Assembly: GCF_014066305.1 (NCBI RefSeq)
Contig: NW_023501057.1
Location: forward strand, 310,001 to 374,000
Source of the DNA: Letharia columbiana
Taxonomy: Eukaryota > Ascomycota > Lecanoromycetes > Lecanorales > Parmeliaceae
Direction: 5' to 3'
Length of the DNA: 64,000 nucleotides
The position numbers and the translations under genes were made by a program. The notes under the pieces were generated by a model. That model did not search any database. It worked only from the letters and a program-made list of their open reading frames with translations, and was not told where the DNA came from. Positions 1 through 12,067 of the stretch are shown here, piece after piece (within the stretch, counting starts at the first letter, position 1; every line of letters begins with the position of its first letter).

Positions 1-3000
1 AAAAAGTAGGAATCTTACCTGCGCTTAAGCAAGGAGACTATATTATTAAGATCGAGAGCGGTAAAGAGCCGCTATATAGCTTCTTATATAATCTATCTTA
101 AACGAAGTTAATAAAGCTACGGCGCTATCTAGAGAACTCCCTTTAGAAAGACTAAATCCGTTACTCGACTTCCTTAGTCGAAGCGCTAATTCTTTTTATT
201 TCTAAAAAGAATAAAGAGCTTTATTTTTATATTAATTATCGAGGCCTAAACGCGATAACTATTAAAAATCGATATCCGCTACCCCTAATTACTGAGACTC
301 TAAACCGCTTATATAAGATTAAAGTCTTTATAAAGCTAAACCTTAAGGATATCTATTATCGAATTTAAATTAAAGAAGATAATAAGTGGAAAACAGCGTT
401 CCGTAGTTGCTACGGCCACTTCGAATATTTAATTATATCTTTTAGACTCGTTAATATATCGATAACTTTTTAAGTATATATTAATAGAGCTCTTATAAGT
501 CTAATAGATATAACGTGCGTAATATATTTAAATAATATTCTAATTTATAGTGCTAACTTAGTGGAGTATTAGCGGTATATTAAATAAGTACTTAAGCGTT
601 TATATTAATTTCAGCTATACGCTAGCCTAAAGAAATATTAATTCTATATCAAAAAGGTTAAGTTTCTAAAATTCATTATATTTACCGAAGGTGTTATAAT
701 AAATTAGAAATATATCGCTATTATTAAGAAGTGATTAAAATCAAAAAGTTATCGAGATATATAAGTCTTTTTAGACTTTACTAATTTCTATTAATGATTT
801 ATTTATAGCTATTTTAGCATAATAGCGCTATTTACTAACTTACTTAAAAAGAGTAAGAATAATAAAAAACCTAGATCGCTAGAGTGAATAGATAGCGCTA
901 AGCTAGCGTTTTAATAGCTCCGAAGCACTTTCGTAACTACGCTATTTCTATATCACTACAATCTAAATTTGAAGTTACATCTTAAGATCGACGCTTTTAA
1001 CTTCGATATAAAGATTATACTTTTATAATCGAATAAAGATAGCTACTAACAATTAGTAATATTCTAATTTAGAAAAATAATTTCTATAAAGTAAAACTAT
1101 AAGATCTATAATTAAGAGCTACTCGCTATCGTAGCGTTTATAAAGTAATAGCATTATTATCTAGAAGGTAGTACGTTTTATATTAAGATTCTAACGAATT
1201 ATAATAATCTTAAAAACTTTATAAAGTAGAAGAAATTAAACTCTAGATAAGCTCGTTAGGCGCTAAAGTTAGCTATTTATAACTTTAAGATTTTTTATTA
1301 AATAGATAAACTAAATCCTATTAACCCGCTATCGCGACGCTCTAATTATAAGAAAACTTCGCCGTTAAATATTAAACTTTTATCGATATTATAGAATAAA
1401 CTCGCACTTTAAACTAGTAGCGAGTAGTTATAAAGAGATAAGAAGGTTATAGCGGCGATAGCGCTTATATTCCGCATTACTAATATCTAGATAGTTATTT
1501 CTAGAAGAAAGTTTAAGACTATATAAGAGACTATTTATAATATACTTTAAAGGCCAATAAAAATATTAATTTAAGATTTATAAGTCTATAATAATTAGAT
1601 AAGCTCCTTTCGAATTAATATTAATAAGTTAGCGATTAAGCGTCGCGCACGCAGTTAAGCATAGATCTTAGACTTCAAGAGACTATTAAGATATAATAAT
1701 CGCCTTTATATTTCTAGAAATAAGATCTTAAGAAAAGAGCTTATTAGTAAATATTATAATAATTCGTTATTAAGATACTTTAGCGCTACGAAGACGCATA
1801 AACTACTTATTCATAAATATTATTAGAATAAAAGCCTAAAGCAAGTCATCGACTATATTAAAATATATAACGTTTATTAGCGAATTAAAGCTCCGCGATA
1901 TCGTTTATATAGCGAGTTAAGCTCGCTTCTTATCGCTATTAAATTATAAAAGAAAATTTCTATAAACTTTATTATTAACTTATTAGCGAGTAAGTATAAA
2001 GATATTATCTACGATATTATTCTAATTATAGTAAATCGATTTATAAAAATAATAAGATATATTTCTATATCTACTATAATCGATATCGCTTAGCTAATAA
2101 AAGTATTTTATTTTAAAATAGTATATCGCTATAGTATATCAAACGATATTATTAGTAATAGAGGCTCTATATTTACTAATAGCTTCTAGTTTATCGTTTA
2201 CTTTTATTTCAAAATTAAGCGACGCCTAAATATCGCCTTTCACCCGCAAACCGACGAGTAAACTAAGCGATAAAATTAGATACTAGAATACTTCTTATAC
2301 GTATTCGCTAATAATAAATAAAACGTTTAAACGAAATAATTATTAATGATAGAGTTCGCTTACATAAACAGTTAGTATTCCTTTATCGAAACGATATTAT
2401 TCTTTCTAATATACGAATATTATTCTAAAATTCGTTAAAAGATCGAGAATAATTCTATTAAGGGGGAGGTACCCGCTATAAATAATAGAATAAAGAAGTT
2501 ATAAGCATTAAGAGATAAGATAATAGAGCGTCTTTATAGCGCGGTTACGGCTTAATTCAAGTACTATAATAAAACGCACTAGCCTTAAAGCTATAAGATA
2601 GGCAATTTAATAATATTAGCGACTAAGAACTTAAAATAGAAATATTTAAGTAAGAAGTTATCTTATAAATTTATAAAATTATTTTAGATTATAGATAAGG
2701 TAGAGGCGTAGATATATCGCCTACTTCTATTCTCGATATATAAAATCTATAATACCTTTTATATATCGTTACTTAAGTCTTATTACCTTCGCGATTATAA
2801 TAATATAGCGAAAGCCTTTATATAAACCCTCGATCTTATTAATAACGATAAGCTTTAAGAGATCGAAGAAATTATTAATAAGATTAAGTATAAGAAAGAT
2901 ATCTAATATAAAGTTAAATAAACTAATTAAGGCGAAGAGTATAATTAATAACTATTAGATAATAAACTTATTAATATTAGCGAGCTAATTTAAGTCTATA

Positions 3001-3010
3001 AGTAGATAGA
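1..3010 (+). pseudogene. RIP-degraded Ty3/gypsy chromovirus pol (RT, RNase H, integrase, chromodomain), 5' part outside window
   Basis: Plus-strand translation with stops ignored gives a gypsy polyprotein in domain order. Reverse transcriptase runs from about 240 to 560 in one frame (300-551) without frameshift, including the conserved stretch with KTAFRS, YGHFEY and then YLNNILIYS at 525-551. The RNase H region lies at about 985-1165 (NYKIYN, ELLAIVA). Integrase covers about 1795-2460, with HPQTDE at 2241-2258. The terminal motif corresponding to HVSLLxPY is near 2750-2785. A chromodomain-like segment (EIEEIINK ... YKVK) spans about 2845-3000, placing it with the chromoviruses. The catalytic YLDD is read here as YLNN, which two GAC to AAC/T changes (RIP on the opposite strand) explain. 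Dozens of TAA/TAG codons sit where CAA, CAG or TGG are expected. The element is dead, and its 5' LTR, gag and protease lie off the left edge. Confidence 0.88.
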
Positions 3011-5519
3011 TAATAAGCGAAAGCACTAAGTAATAAATAATAAGTCTCTTATTACTAAAGAGCTTAATTAATTATATAAATTAACGGCGAGTAAGCGAAG
3101 GCGATGAAATTAGATATAACTATCGACTAAATTAGATACATTTCTAGATAATACTTATACTACGCGTATACTCCTCTATACTTATTACTATTAAGATATA
3201 GATTAATAAAATAATTATATTATTTAACTATCTACTAAACTCTGCTATAGAGAGGGTTTATTATATTAGAGTATATACTATTAATATAGACGTGTTTTTA
3301 CTTAAGATAGTTATTAAAGAACTATCTAGAAACCTCATATTAGCGCTATTACTAAAAAAAGGTCGTTATTTAAGTATCCTCTATTATTTTAACGTTAAAT
3401 CTTAAGTCGAGTTTATTAATCTAGTTCTTTAACGAGGAGGTAATTAAAGTATAGTCTTCGTATTAATACCCGTCGACGTTCGCCATATATCGATGAAGGC
3501 TCTCGAGCTCCTCCTTTAGCAACTCGTTTATTCCCTTTAATTTCTCTATACGCTTATATACCGTTATAAGCTAGCCTTAAAGATCTATAATTATAATAAA
3601 AACGACTAAAGTCGTCGTTATCGTATATTTCTATAATTTATATTACTAGATAATCTTCTTATTAAGCTTAGCCCATCGATGAGATAGCTTTCGAGACTAT
3701 CTAACGCGACAATAGCGCCATATTAATTTCCTTATCTACGTCTAAAGATATAGAGGGATTTTAATATAGCGATTAATACCGCGCTTTCCGGCCTTATAAT
3801 TATTATAAAGGAGAAACTTATCTTAAATATATAAATCGTTATCTTAATAAAAGTAAGTTCTATATAGTAAATTAGATATTAGAACTTATTAGTAGATACG
3901 TATGCGAAGCGATAGTAGTAGAAATAGTTAAGGGTTAGTAATCGCGCCTATAAGACGACTATATACTTACTATTAAAGTTATTATTATTATTAAAAAAGG
4001 GTATTACAAAATTATTAGTCTACGTATCGACGCGATTAATAATAATAAGGTACTTATAATAAAGAGAAGTAGATTACTAGTATAATAAGATATATTATAT
4101 TTATATTAGTATTAATATCGACGTTATAGCGCTAGAGTAAGCACTTATAAGAGAGACGTTAGAAGTTATAAAGAATAAAAATAAATAATTTAAAAGGGGT
4201 TTTTATATTCTTTATCATAGCGTTATTACTAGCGAGTAGTACTTAGTAACGTAAATAGTAGCAACGCGATAATATTTTGCTATTATTTACTAGACCGCGT
4301 CGCCTAGCTATCGTTATTATTTCTACTATTATTAATTAATAATTAAGAATATTATCGCGAACGCGTTACTCTATTAATTACTCCCTTCGAATCTCTATAA
4401 TAAAGGTTATTACTACGTTACTTCGCTATGAACGTAATATATTATAGAAACGACGTTACTTATAGAAAAACTCTTCTCCCTTCTTTTACTTACTAAGTTT
4501 TCGAGGTTTTATTATAAGTTTCTAAATCTAATATTATTCGCTATAGAGGCTATTAACTAGCGCTATAGAAATGTCAATATTAAGCGCGTTGACTTACTAT
4601 AGATTATTATTAATTAATATTATAAAAATAATATTATTCTCGAAGGTAGTATTAATATTATTATATAATATATTAGTAACGCGCCTACGGCGCGTAAGGG
4701 TTAATTTTATCGCGTTATTAAAACGATATCGTAATCTTAATAGATCGACTCTTTTCTCTTATTTTCCTATTAAAATTTAAAGATTTTTTAATAAGTATTC
4801 TATCTTTGCTTAGGCGCTTAAGAACTAAGGCCTAAAAGGGAAAGTAATTATTAGACTTAATGCGTTATAAGCCTTAACGCTACTTACGCTAAGGCGTCGA
4901 TATCGTATATACTACGTTAGAATTCCTTTTAAGATCCAATTTTAATAACGTATCTCGTATGTCTAGAGGCTTGGCGGACATAGATCTACTTCGCGTACCC
5001 CGGAGTTTTGATATTCCTTAGAGATTAATTCTACTATCAAATATACTATTAAATCTCATAACGACACTACGTCTTTTATAGTCTATGTTCGCTAGCTAAC
5101 CGCCAGTAAACTACGCCCTTATAGCGGAGAAGATAATAATAATAAGTTTAAAGATACTTCGAAAGGAATAAATAAAGGTGAGAGCGATAACTTCGTATAG
5201 AGATTAAATAACTCGATATTACTCGAGGAATTAAGTATATTCTCGCTGGCCTCGAAATCGCTATTATATAATAATAGAGTAATCGAAGTAGAATAGAGAC
5301 TCTATTACTCTTTATTAGAATTCTCGAGAATCTTATCGATATCGATTAAATATTATTTTTTAAGATTTAAATTCTCGTATAAGAAATAGAAAGTGCTTAT
5401 GCGAGAATCTTCGAATAATATCGATAAGAGTGTTTTAATAAAAGATATTAAATAATAAAGACGATTTGATAACGAAGGTTGATTTCTAATAGAATTATAC
5501 GGAGTGTAGTTATTATAGA
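3011..5519. other. RIPed AT-rich sequence without intact genes; weak coiled-coil relic on minus strand
   Basis: There is no open frame of interest; the 69-codon ORF at 4571 is low-complexity and rich in I, L and R, as expected from RIPed DNA. On the minus strand about 3560-3400 reads as a heptad-like segment (RIEKLKGINELLKEELESL), which could be a Gag-type coiled coil of a second element in the opposite orientation. The 3' LTR of the chromovirus is expected in this stretch, but I could not delimit it. Confidence 0.4.
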
Positions 5520-5535
5520 CGTATGAATCTCCTCC

Positions 5536-6083
5536 TTAGAGGGGGATTAATATCCTTCTTATACTACTCGTTTAGAAACTTAAAATTAGAACGCTCGTCT
5601 TGATGGCTGTTATCGTAAGACTGAGTTTAAGACTTCATAATCACGGTGATAGGATACTCGATTTTTTGTAGTGGGATTGAATTGCGACAGCCCTCTCGTC
5701 GGTGGTTACGAGCTAAAAAAATGGGCTTTCAGGCTGTTTTAGGCTGTCACAAGCTGCTCATAGGGGAGTGTCGAAATGTGGAGTTCCTAGCCACGTTTAG
5801 AGTTTCTAGCTATGTTCTCAGCCACCCTCTCCGCTATAACCTGTGCGTATATCGGCTATATCACTCTATTTCTATAAGGTTAAAGATATCCTCTAGAAGA
5901 ATTTAGAGATAGAATTAATTATCCTTTCACATCACCGTTATTTATATTTCATTCTTTTTAATAGATTATAAGCCTAGAAGCGGGTAGAGTAGTATTAAAT
6001 AAATACCCTTTATACTTTCTATTAGGATATTAATTAATATTGATATATAGTAATCTTATACCTATAGATACACCTTTATTATA
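5536..6083 (+). repeat. Left, heavily RIPed copy of an inverted small repeat
   Basis: About 5536-5716 is the reverse complement of about 6110-6285, and about 5790-6083 is the reverse complement of about 6300-6595. Differences are mostly C to T and G to A transitions in this left copy, so it has been RIPed much more than its partner. The two modules are in permuted order relative to the right copy. The interval 5716-5790 contains several short GGCTGT/GACAGCC motifs. Confidence 0.75.
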
Positions 6084-6610
6084 TTGCGACAGCCTATTTT
6101 TTTAACTTGTAACCACCGACGAGAGGGCTGTCGCAATTCAATCCCACTACAAAAAATCGAGTATCCTGTCGCCGTGACTATGAAGTCTCAAACTCAGTCT
6201 CACAGTGACAGCCATCAAGACGAGCGTCCTGGTTTCAAGTCCCTAAACAAGCAGCATAAGAAGGGTGCCAATCCCCCTCCAAATGGGCTATCGTAATATG
6301 ATAAAGGTGTGTCTATAGGTATAAGATCACCGTATATCAGTATTGATTGATATCCTATTAGGAAGTGCAAAGGATAGATATTTGATATTGCCCTACCCGC
6401 TTCCGGGCTTATAACCTGTCAAAAAGAATGGAATGTGAATAACGGTAATGTGGAAGGATGATTAATTCTATCTCTAAATTCTTCTGGGGGATATCTTTGA
6501 CCCCATAGAAATAGAGTAATATAGCCGATATGCGCATAGGTCATAGCGGAGAGGGTGGCTGGGAATATGGCTGGGAACTCTAAACGTGGCTGGGAAATGT
6601 GATAAATCTA
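6084..6610 (-). repeat. Right, less mutated copy of the inverted repeat, with a terminal hairpin
   Basis: This block keeps CpA and TpG dinucleotides, unlike the DNA on both sides. Its left end, 6084-6139, is itself an inverted repeat (ATTGCGACAGCC ... GGCTGTCGCAAT), resembling fused termini of a small DNA transposon. No transposase is encoded; the 70-codon ORF at 6084 is probably chance. It is best described as a non-autonomous TIR element or MITE pair. Confidence 0.65.
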
Positions 6611-8320
6611 ACCTTTTTCTTGAATAGCTTTATTTTTCTAGTGACGATGCTTTATATAGCTACGTATATACTTATTTACTCGCTTTATAGAGTTATAAGA
6701 CCGTATATTATCTTTCTTACGATCTTCTCTATACTCATTATCGCTCTTAAGACGAATAATCTCCGTAATATATCTTAATATTTACTCTATTTACTTCTAA
6801 ATCCTCTTCTATATAAGCTTATAATTCTAGTAATATAATTATCGTTTCTCGATATCTTTACGAGTTCTTAATATATCTTTTCGAATAATTTAACGCTTTA
6901 TTTATAATTAATAAAACTCGATTATATTAAGATTCGAAGAGTTATCGTATTAGATTATTTAAATAATATTTATTAATATATAAACTACTTTTTAATACTT
7001 TGATATATAGATCGAGATTTTATCTTTTATAACTATTATATTAAATCGCTCTCGTTTACACTTCTAAGCGAATTTTAGAAGCTTTAAAATAAGAATCTAT
7101 ATCTGATAAGAAGAAGAAGTGTGAGAAATATGAGCGTATATATCTTTTTCTGATAGCGATATCAATTAATTTCCTCTTTCTTTTCTTTAATAATAACTTT
7201 TCTAGTCTTAATAGTAAACTTTCACTCGAGTTTCTTACTAGAAAGATTTCGTAGATCTATTCGTCGTATATTAGTCTTAAGTTCTTAAGCTTCTTTAGCC
7301 TTAGCTTCTAAAGTATTATTAATTTTAGCGAGATTCGTAATATATTCTTTCTTTTTAGCTATAGTTTCGACTTTTTAAATATAATACGGCCTCTTCTTAT
7401 TATATAAGAAATAATCTTAGAATATAAACTCTATAGTATCTACGAAACGACGTCGTATAGTAGATTTAATAAAGATTTCATTGAGTTGCCGTTATATATA
7501 TACTTTTCTCCGTCGAGAATTTAAGATTATACTAGTTTTATTACTTTAAATTACTTTTTTTACTTCTTTATAATCTAGTCTTAATATTATAAAGCGAATT
7601 AATATTAAGCTTTTATTATAGTTTTCGTAAGAGAGAGTTTTTTAATAATCTTATAGGATCGAAAATTATTTCGTTTAAGTATACGTAGAATTATTATTAA
7701 CGAGAGTTCTTATTTAGTAGTTAATATAAATGAGATTTTCTTATAGTTATAGCGATCTCTTCGTATAGCGACTATAATAGTACTCTTAACCTTGAAAATA
7801 ATAATTAGAGGTTATCTAGATCTCGATATATTACTCACGTATAATAGTAGTAATTTCTAAGATTTACTAGAATTAAATTCTCTAATATAGACTTATTTCT
7901 ATAAATAACTAATAGTAAAGCGAGAGATCTTAGTAATAGTAATAATAATTTAAGTTATAATGCCAGCTTCGGTTAAAGTAAGTATCTGAAATTTAATATC
8001 GTTATTATAATTAATAGCTTAAGCTTTATTTATAGATATTTTAATATAGAGAATATAGAGAGGATTGCTTCTTATAGCTATATTAAAAACTTTATATATA
8101 ATATAAAGTCTTAAGATTCTCCCCCTTTTCTCGTAGACTAATACATTTAGTATTAACGTTATAATTCGATAAATATACTCTTTATATATAGCTATAACGT
8201 CGCTATAACGCGTATATACTTCGTATATATATACTCTATATATATATACCTCGTATATATAGTATTAACGTCGCTGTTAAGTAAAAAGTAGTAATATTAA
8301 GAATATTTAAAATATTCAGA
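6611..8320. other. RIPed AT-rich sequence, no gene recognised
   Basis: AT-rich with scattered stops in all frames. Minus-strand reading of about 7660-7100 gives a lysine/arginine-rich segment like the C-terminal tail of many fungal DDE transposases, but no catalytic block can be recognised. About 8180-8290 has a short run of related AT units containing CGTATATA and TCTATATA. Confidence 0.35.
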
Positions 8321-8600
8321 ATATTTGTCAAGCATACCAAGAGTTTTAGCGTATATGTAGGACTTTTGGTGCCACCCTCCGTAGATACTGGTCTCTCGGA
8401 CACGGAAAAGCCGGGCCTAAAACCTTCGGCTTCAGAGCTCAGCGCCCATGCTCTGTCTCTTCCCTAAATATGTGCTGGGGCGCGGGCTACCCAGTAGTGA
8501 AAAGCTAGCCAAGCATTGTGGGAACACTGAGAATATCGCTACAATTGAATATGTTTACGGTACTGCATTTGATTGATTCTCCGAATCCTCCCTATAACGA
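8321..8600. other. Small non-RIPed island, function unknown
   Basis: About 280 bp of normal composition (GC-rich words, CpA and TpG present) between RIPed blocks. No ORF, tRNA fold or splice pattern could be recognised. It may be a remnant of unique sequence or a single-copy insertion too short to be RIPed. Confidence 0.4.
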
Positions 8601-9298
8601 TATCTAAGAAATAGATTATATCGTCGGTTAATCTTAGAATATATAAGATTCTCTATAGTCTCATAATTATCGTAATGAATTATAGTAGATATTATCGAGT
8701 AAACCTATGTGTTATAATTAAATATTAATCATTCTAAGAAAGCTAAGCGAGACTCGTTCTGTATTTAAGAGTATACGTTCTTGAGAGCGTTAAGTAACTA
8801 CTCGTAACGTATCCCGTCGTCGTCATCCTCGTTATTCTCGTCATCCTCGTTCTTATTATTCTTATCCTCGTTGTTCTTATCTTTACTCGTAGTAACGATA
8901 TCGATAATATCGTTATATAGCTTTAGAATAGTATTATATTCGTAGAGAATCCGAGTATCTTTTAGCTATTCTATCGTACTCTGAAACTCTTTATCTCGCT
9001 CTATTTATTAAATATAAATAGAATTCTTCGAATAATAAGTATCGTAGTCTTACTAAGTAGAAAGATTATAATCTCGATATAAATTCTATACGTTAAAGGT
9101 TAAACGTTATATAGAATCTTAATAGCGAAATTTAAGATTATTATATCGATAAGAAGAATTAGAGAGAAGTCTAGTAAATAATTTATTAAAGTCTTCGAAT
9201 ATATATTAAAAAGATTTATAAGGTGTTATAGGCTAAGATTAATAGCGTATTATTATATTATAGAGTGTAGAATCTCGACGTTATTATAGATTTTATTA

Positions 9299-9406
9299 AT
9301 TTCTCTAAAATTATAGCTGATTTTAAGAGCGTAATTGCGAGAGGGCTAAATTTTATGGATTTCTCTAAAATTATAGCTGATTTTAGGAGCGTAATTGCGA
9401 GAGGGC
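9299..9406. repeat. Two-copy direct tandem repeat, 60-bp period
   Basis: About 48 bp starting ATTTCTCTAAAATTATAGCT at 9299 recurs exactly 60 bp later at 9359, with one G/A difference (TTTTAAGAGC against TTTTAGGAGC). It lies at the boundary between RIPed DNA and gene island 1. The AT-rich stretch 8600-9298 before it shows nothing recognisable. Confidence 0.85.
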
Positions 9407-9479
9407 ATACTCATTTTCCTATTATTAACGCTTTTTTTGATAACGATTCGCAGTACGTATGATAGTAGAAGAAGAGGTA

Positions 9480-10007
9480 TTATAATCGAAAAGAGTTAAC
9501 TGAGACATAATTTGTAGAGACAGAATTCTTTTAGAGAAGAAATGGAGAGAGACGGAGATAAAGTTGAGATTATTAATAAAATTTGATGTTCGTAGTCAAG
9601 AAATTTAGTTACTTCCCGAATAGGTACCTGGTTTTCTCGATTTAGATCTTGGCAGTACTTTTCAAAACTTGTCGACAGGAAGAAAGCTAGCTTTCCAATC
9701 ATTCTCTACGTTACACTTGCTGTCAGCTTTGCTTTACAAGAAATTTTCTGTTTCCCTGCCAAGCCTTTTCTATTTGTTATCCCTTATACTTAACGGAGTG
9801 CTTCTCATGTTTCAAGTACCCTCACGCATTGGTCATGCAGTCGCGGGCCACCGCCAGTCAGCTGCTTCCTGGAAGTGCGCCCGCTCTCCAGCTTGGAACG
9901 TGATTCAGATGCAAGACTGGTGCTTCTCCAACATGAATACTAGATGGGCGGCTGCTTCCGTAATTGTGCACTCTTTGACCACGTTGCGTGGCTGACCTGA
10001 CTTGCAG
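9480..10007. other. Start of gene island 1, no gene recognised
   Basis: Base composition becomes normal from about 9480. ORFs on both strands are short (68-108 codons), overlap one another and resemble no family I know. An acceptor-like CTTGCAG ends at 10007, directly before the aldehyde dehydrogenase-like fragment, so part of this could be degraded upstream exon or intron. Confidence 0.3.
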
Positions 10008-10106
10008 ACGGCTGCTAGACTGAAAAATCCAACTCTCTTCCGTGAGAAGGCATATATCGATGGCCAATGGCTTGAGTCAAAGTCAGGCTCAAATTTTGAT
10101 GTCATG
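10008..10106 (+). pseudogene. Fragment of an aldehyde dehydrogenase (succinate-semialdehyde dehydrogenase-like) N-terminus
   Basis: Thirty-three codons read LKNPTLFREKAYIDGQWLES followed by KSGSNFDVM. In the ALDH superfamily, succinate-semialdehyde dehydrogenases begin with a similar 'L.+..LFR..AYI+G.W..A.SG.+F.V' block before the cofactor-binding Rossmann domain. A plausible intron acceptor (TTGCAG) precedes the segment. After FDVM the expected 'NPATGE' continuation is absent and stops follow. The catalytic Cys and Glu domains are not found downstream, so this is a scrap of a lost gene. Family assignment rests on this one short block. Confidence 0.45.
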
Positions 10107-10157
10107 GGTGCCTCGAGCTGCACCTGAGGATATTGATGTGTTCTGATGTATCATAGA

Positions 10158-10622
10158 TCAAGCAACAAGTACGGATTTGCTGTTTTCATTCCCGAGGTCA
10201 TAGCACCCCACGCAGTCGTTTTCACGCTTCACCCGGTTTCTGTTGGCTCGCAGGTTGAACGACGGGCCGACGACATATTCGGGGACGGCCTTATATCGTT
10301 CAGGAATCCTGGATCGCTTCGTCTCCATGCCGATGGCAGCGGTGGCGGATTCGGCCGCCATCACAAGGGCAACGATGTTTAGTTGTGAAGGGTCGGTGAG
10401 AAGTCTGGGAACGCTCGCGGAAAGCAGGTCACCGCCAAATTCTACGATGATAATATCGTTATCGACGGACAGGTCCCGCACCTCGCGATGGCCGGAGGCC
10501 TGCCCTACAAGCATAAGTTTTTCGTATGTGATGCAGAAGGTCTGAAAAACGCGTGTGGGTCCGCCACCCAAAACACTATTATTGTTGTTGCTGTTGATAG
10601 TTTGGTACGGAAGACCTTGCAC
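10158..10622 (-). CDS. Unrecognised ORF, 154 codons, possibly one exon or remnant of a longer gene
   Basis: This is the longest open frame of the 9.5-11.5 kb segment and has normal codon composition. The product contains the motif VEFGGDLLSASVP followed by an alanine-rich stretch (VMAAESATAAIGM) and a YVVGPSFNLRANR motif. It looks like a globular alpha/beta protein, and the 'D-I-I-I-V-E-F-G-G-D' strand resembles the Walker-B-type strand of P-loop accessory proteins, but no P-loop is visible in the ORF or in the 500 bp upstream. It lacks a convincing start context; the ATG at 10622 lies in a TIN(S/N)NNN low-complexity stretch. It overlaps shadow ORFs on the plus strand. I do not assign a function, and it may be a broken gene like its neighbours. 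Confidence 0.4.
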   Translation of the reverse strand: MQGLPYQTINSNNNNSVLGGGPTRVFQTFCITYEKLMLVGQASGHREVRDLSVDNDIIIVEFGGDLLSASVPRLLTDPSQLNIVALVMAAESATAAIGMETKRSRIPERYKAVPEYVVGPSFNLRANRNRVKRENDCVGCYDLGNENSKSVLVA

Positions 10623-10639
10623 ATTTGTCCGAGAGTCCT

Positions 10640-11546
10640 CAAGAATTGAAGAGTATCTTCATGAAATTTCTCGATTAACATGGCGGGCGCCCCGTGGGAT
10701 GACGAGTGAGGTAGAAATCAGGGCTTCCGCCAAACTTGGTCCCGAAAGTTGTATGAGAATTATGAATCGCTCACTTATTACCTTCTTTTGATAGTTCAGG
10801 GCATATATGCCGGATGCGACCCTCACTTAGACTAGCTCTGTAGACCTCGCAGCACATTCGAATGCTCCAGTCAACCTTTCCAACCATTATTTTTGTGTCA
10901 AGTGAATTTCTCGCAACCTCTGAGATGTTTCAATGCATAAAATCGAAGCAACGAAGAAACAGTCGGACAAAATGTCGATGTGCAGCTCACGGCGTGTCAA
11001 GAGTACCTGCGAGAAGGCGACGACGTATTTATCGTAATGCGGCTGGAAACGTTTGGCCGCGTACCACCGCACATCTGTGCAACATCAGCGAAAAGACTAT
11101 TCTTGCGAAGAAGACTTAAAATTGCAAGTGGAGTAGGAAGAAAGTTGGAGTGCGCGAGACTCTTTGGAAGACATCAGCCTCCGGAAAGGACGTTAGATGG
11201 TACCCTTCGAACGACATTCTAGAACGGGACGATGTCACGATATGGCAGGCAAATGCTCAGTGCCAAATGAATTTCTTTGTTTTTGTGTCTTCAATCCAAT
11301 ATGAAGTCCGACGTGTACGGCCCAGAAACTTTCAACTGTGGAACTCATGTGATTCGCGTCCTGAGTTCGACAGATAAGTTGCAGATGGAAAGCACGGTCT
11401 ACGAAGAAGACCTTTGTAGATGACGATGAAAAAAAGGACTGGTATGCTAATTCCTACAACTTTCTGTTTACAGCTGTTCCCGACCGGGCATCACTTGTGT
11501 GACAGGATGTCTGCAGAGCCCTCCAGAAAAGATGATGGATATAGGG
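10640..11546. other. Normal-composition DNA with only short conflicting ORFs
   Basis: Plus-strand ORFs of 75-85 codons at 10862-11377 overlap in different frames and are not recognisable. Because the methyltransferase pseudogene follows immediately on the same strand, its degenerate N-terminal dimerisation half may lie here, but I could not align it by eye. Confidence 0.3.
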
Positions 11547-12067
11547 TGCAAGGTTCCACCTGGGTAGAAATAAGAAGGCGAAGCGGCTGAATGATGACGG
11601 TGCTGTGCTGATTGTTGACATACCTGGCGGTCGCGGACGTGACCTCGAAGCTTTCAGACAAAAGTTCCCTGATGCAAATGGGCGGATGACAGTTGCAAGA
11701 CCTGCCACCCCCTCAGGTCAACCATCATCTCAAACCCCGTTAGAATGGCACGGCTACTTCCTCCATTTCGTCCTGTATGACTGGCCTGATGCCCTCGCCA
11801 CCCAAAGTTCTCACACACATCGCCTTGGCAATGGCACCCGGATACTCAAAGCCCGTTCTTGGCGAATTCATCCTGCCAAACACGGGCGCACCGTTTCTAG
11901 CTTCTGGGTTCGATTGGCAGATGATGGTGCTGCATTCGGGCATGGAGCGGTCGCAAGGGCAATGGAGGGAGCTGATTAAGGGTGTAGGGCTGCAGATTGT
12001 TGGTTGCTGGCAGGGAAGGGAAGGAGGGGAGGGCATCATTGAGGTAGTCAAAGAGGATTCGTCTTAG
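11547..12067 (+). pseudogene. Broken SAM-dependent O-methyltransferase (COMT-like, secondary-metabolism type)
   Basis: Fungal class II O-methyltransferases transfer a methyl group from SAM to a hydroxyl of small aromatic or polyketide substrates. The glycine-rich SAM site is visible as VDIPGGRGRDLEAFRQKFPD from about 11611. Around 11698-11720 the expected QDLP appears only in another frame. The HxxLHDWPD-type motif, with the histidine that serves as catalytic base in the family, reads FLHFVLYDWPDAL near 11755-11793. From about 11803 the rest of the catalytic domain continues in a different frame as THIALAMAPGYSKPVLGEF ... WRELIKGVGLQIVG ... IIEVVKED, ending at 12067. At least two frame changes and loss of the usual segment between QDLP and DWPD mark it as dead. 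Composition is normal, so RIP is not the cause. It may be a lost member of a biosynthetic cluster. Confidence 0.75.

Noticed and set aside
8340..8480. Possible tRNA or other structured RNA in the small GC island
   Set aside because: No acceptor stem, T-loop or anticodon arrangement could be found.
10243..10545. 100-codon plus ORF
   Set aside because: Antisense shadow of the minus-strand ORF 10158-10622, with no family resemblance.
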